From Hyphomonas sp. (GTDB lineage Bacteria; Pseudomonadota; Alphaproteobacteria; Caulobacterales; Hyphomonadaceae), in the NCBI GenBank assembly GCA_013791775.1, contig VMTE01000044.1, positions 186,001-250,000 on the forward strand: DNA of 64,000 bases, written 5' to 3'. The notes below the pieces were generated by a model. It was not told where the DNA came from, did not search any database, and worked only from the letters and a program-made list of their open reading frames with translations. Position numbers and translations under genes: made by a program. Shown piece by piece: positions 61,979 to 64,000 of this stretch (the first letter of the stretch is position 1; each line of letters begins with the position of its first letter).

Positions 61979-62356
61979 CTAGCCTTTGGTGCTGCAGCGC
62001 GCGTTGAACACGGAAACGTCGGTGTTGAACTGTTTCACGGTGGCCTGCAAAGCCAGCTCGTCGCGCGCCAGTTGCTGGCGGGCGGACGTGTAGGCGGCCT
62101 TGGCGCTGTCGGCGGCAGCGGCGTGCGCGTCCGAGATCAGCCGGTGGATTTCAACATCCTCCCAGGCCTCGCCCGCCGCCTCGACGGCGATGGCGGACGC
62201 ATCGCGCCGCTCGGTCAGACCTGTTATCTCGGTCTGCCGGGGGACCAGCGTGGCCTGCATGGCCTTGCAGGCCGCCACATCGGTTTTGCCATTCGCCTGC
62301 GCCGGCGCGGCGAGGACAAGGGCGAAGACGCCAAGGGTGAACAACGTACGAAGCAT
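61979..62356 (-). CDS. Small exported hypothetical protein, 125 aa
   Basis: Not recognised. A signal peptide (MLRTLFTLGVFALVLAAPAQ, cleaved near QANG) is followed by a helical, Ala-rich body with probable coiled coil (residues about 40-110) and a Cys near each end of the mature part (VAACKAM and NARCSTKG), which could form a disulfide. An ATG and a GTG further up would extend it by 7 residues. It converges on the alkylsulfatase with only 7 bp between stops. Function unknown. Confidence 0.72.
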   Translation of the reverse strand: MLRTLFTLGVFALVLAAPAQANGKTDVAACKAMQATLVPRQTEITGLTERRDASAIAVEAAGEAWEDVEIHRLISDAHAAAADSAKAAYTSARQQLARDELALQATVKQFNTDVSVFNARCSTKG

Positions 62357-62442
62357 GAAGATCACTTTCACGAACACTGCGGCAATTATTCGGCGGGTTG
62401 ATGAAGCCAGCGTGAACAGTCTCAGACGCAGGCTGCTGCTCG

Positions 62443-63447
62443 TCAGCTTGGCGGCGGCAGGCGGCTGCGGCCCGCCGTCACCGCGTCGATCAAATGGAAC
62501 ACCGCCGCAAAATCCTTCAGCAGCTCATGCACCCGGTCTGCGCTGTCGAGCGGCTTGAACATCGAGCCCGGCTCGAACAGGTTCCCGCCCTGCACCGTGA
62601 TGAACATCTCGCCGCCATCAAACGCGGCCTTGAGTTTCCCGCCCCGGAAAACGCCTTCGAGATCGACCAGCTTCTGCATGAGATCCGGCGTCAGCAGGTA
62701 ACGGCTCTCGACCTGGTCGGTTGTGTAAACCTCGAAGATCTTCTCGAAGGTCGGGTCTTCCAGCGCGGCGCGCTGCATGCCCTTGCCGCCGCCGAAGCGG
62801 TTGAAGAAACCGGCGTCCCGCGTGATCAGTGTGCGGCCATAGAAGTTCTTGTGAAAATCGAAGCGCAGGCACTGACCCTTGAAGACGGTCACCCAGGTCG
62901 TCTGTGTGCGTCCTTTGGAATCGGTCGTGGTGCGGCGCTCTTCGAGATGCGCCTCGAACAGTTCGAAATCGACCATGCCCCGGCGGCCCGTGAGAAGGTC
63001 CTCGTACTTCGATCGGTCCCAGCCCGGCACCACGCCGACTTCCTTGTGCCGGAAGATCGACTCGCAGTCGCCAGGAACAGCCGTGAAATACAGGTTCAGC
63101 TTGCTCGCTATCGGCTCGACGATCAGTGACTTCGCTTCACCGGCCAGGCGCATGATGCCCATGTTGCCCCAACCGATGACGCCAAACCCGATGATCGCCA
63201 CGATGATGGCCACCGCAGGCATTTTCAGCAGCGCCAGTCCGACCCCCGCGCCCACCAGAATGATCGCCCCGCCGGCCCACCGTGTCTGGATGGCGCGCTC
63301 GGCGGCCGCGATGCGTTCCAATTCCCGCGCCACGAGGCTCGGGCGGATTTCCTCGTCATAGAGGCGGCCGAAATCCGCAAATTCCGGCGGCAGGTCGCCG
63401 AGCGACGGCGAGGTGCCCGGCGCGGAAGCCTTGTCGCGTTCACTCAT
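62443..63447 (-). CDS. DUF3137-family membrane protein
   Basis: The 334-aa protein has two adjacent membrane helices at about residues 58-92 (AGGAIILVGAGVGLALLKMP and AIIVAIIGFGVIGWGNMG), a helical N-terminus rich in Glu and Arg, and a C-terminal cytoplasmic domain with LEERRTTTDSKGRTQTTWVT and VFKGQCLRFDF, matching DUF3137 (galanin-like) proteins. The family has no established function. Upstream on the same strand is ilvD, about 80 bp away; no operon link is evident. Confidence 0.82.
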   Translation of the reverse strand: MSERDKASAPGTSPSLGDLPPEFADFGRLYDEEIRPSLVARELERIAAAERAIQTRWAGGAIILVGAGVGLALLKMPAVAIIVAIIGFGVIGWGNMGIMRLAGEAKSLIVEPIASKLNLYFTAVPGDCESIFRHKEVGVVPGWDRSKYEDLLTGRRGMVDFELFEAHLEERRTTTDSKGRTQTTWVTVFKGQCLRFDFHKNFYGRTLITRDAGFFNRFGGGKGMQRAALEDPTFEKIFEVYTTDQVESRYLLTPDLMQKLVDLEGVFRGGKLKAAFDGGEMFITVQGGNLFEPGSMFKPLDSADRVHELLKDFAAVFHLIDAVTAGRSRLPPPS

Positions 63448-63526
63448 GCCCGGCTCCCCCGTCTGCGGTCCGCACCGAGCTTAAGGGGCGCCGGCGCAGA
63501 CGGAAAGGGCCTGTGCTGCGGCGCCC

Positions 63527-64000
63527 TCAGATATCGGCGTAAACGTGGCGCTCGCCTTCGAAGCCGGGGTGGGTGACCGCCCCTTCGTGCGCCGGGCCCA
63601 CCAGCCTGGCAAACTTCTGCAACGCGCCGGACCCGTAGCGGGTGGCGCGCGGTTTCCATTCGCGCTTCCGGTCGGCCAGGTCCGCCGGCGTGAGGCGCAC
63701 GTCGATGGTGCCCTTGATGGCGTCAAGCGTGATGATGTCACCGTCCCTGACGAGACCGATCGGGCCGCCCTCTGCGGCCTCGGGTCCGACATGCCCGACG
63801 CAGAATCCGCGCGTTGCGCCGGAGAACCGGCCGTCGGTGATCAGCGCCACCTTGTCGCCCATGCCCTGGCCATACAGCGCCGCCGTCGTCGACAGCATCT
63901 CGCGCATGCCAGGGCCGCCCTTCGGCCCTTCGTAGCGGATGACCAGTACGTCGCCTTCCTTGTACTGGCGGTCACGCACGGCCGCAAAGCAGGCTTCCTC
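63527..64000 (-). CDS. ilvD: Dihydroxy-acid dehydratase IlvD, C-terminal part (runs off the window)
   Basis: Only the last 157 residues are inside the window; the frame is open at the end. IlvD dehydrates 2,3-dihydroxy acids to 2-keto acids in valine, leucine and isoleucine synthesis and carries an iron-sulfur cluster. Diagnostic C-terminal segments are [39 protein letters not shown] and [16 protein letters not shown]. It is intact as far as it can be seen and ends normally in HVYADI. Confidence 0.94.
   Translation of the reverse strand, partial: EEACFAAVRDRQYKEGDVLVIRYEGPKGGPGMREMLSTTAALYGQGMGDKVALITDGRFSGATRGFCVGHVGPEAAEGGPIGLVRDGDIITLDAIKGTIDVRLTPADLADRKREWKPRATRYGSGALQKFARLVGPAHEGAVTHPGFEGERHVYADI

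Overview
The window is a high-GC, densely coded alphaproteobacterial chromosome segment. Several features point to Caulobacterales, probably a Hyphomonadaceae-like marine or aquatic aerobe: a GTTC-N7-GTTC LexA box in front of an imuA-imuB-dnaE2 cassette, a FixL/FixJ pair beside a cbb3 oxidase operon, and a twelve-gene type II secretion (T2SS) operon next to a large lipoprotein gene and a TonB receptor, as in Caulobacter. The genus is inference. No rRNA, complete tRNA, insertion sequence, prophage or CRISPR array was seen. The largest stretch without a gene is 184 bp (36412-36595).

Layout. 1-4.9 kb: tRNA 2-selenouridine synthase (mnmH) converging on an NDH-SelD fusion that would supply its selenophosphate, then a beta-CASP nuclease. 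5-8.7 kb: 1-Cys peroxiredoxin; a lipoprotein plus cytochrome c operon divergent from an NsrR-like NO sensor; a diguanylate cyclase. 8.7-12.1 kb: a pair of Tat-exported enzymes (PLP fold-III enzyme and FAD sugar-lactone oxidase) divergent from a TetR regulator. 12.1-18.5 kb: ybbP/ybbA-type ABC exporter divergent from a tesA-like esterase, then katG. 18.6-20.7 kb: a hypothetical protein, a small cytochrome c lipoprotein and a LOG-family hydrolase.

20.7-37.5 kb is one block, all on the minus strand, read in the order: 2OG-Fe(II) prolyl-hydroxylase-type dioxygenase, a large Cys-rich surface lipoprotein (ElpS-like), a TonB-dependent receptor, gspC-D-E-F-G-H-I-J-K-L-M-N, and a small unknown lipoprotein as last gene. 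Most gsp genes overlap by 4 bp. Pho-box-like direct repeats lie in front of the dioxygenase, the lipoprotein and gspC. This suggests a phosphate-starvation system for secretion and surface-protein release. It is the most interesting part of the window.

37.6-41.4 kb: a CAP-domain secreted protein, fadD-type acyl-CoA ligase and GAF-GGDEF cyclase. 41.4-52 kb: the complete cbb3 oxidase operon ccoN-O-Q-P-G-H-I-S (the 53-aa ccoQ was found by reading the gap), a 95-aa membrane protein, heme-PAS fixL, fixJ and a stand-alone receiver: a microaerobic respiration module with its oxygen sensor. 52-57.6 kb: SOS mutagenesis cassette dnaE2-imuB-imuA. 57.7-64 kb: an alpha/beta-hydrolase/flavin-reductase fusion, another alpha/beta hydrolase, an SdsA-type alkylsulfatase, a small exported protein, a DUF3137 protein and the 3' part of ilvD running off the end.
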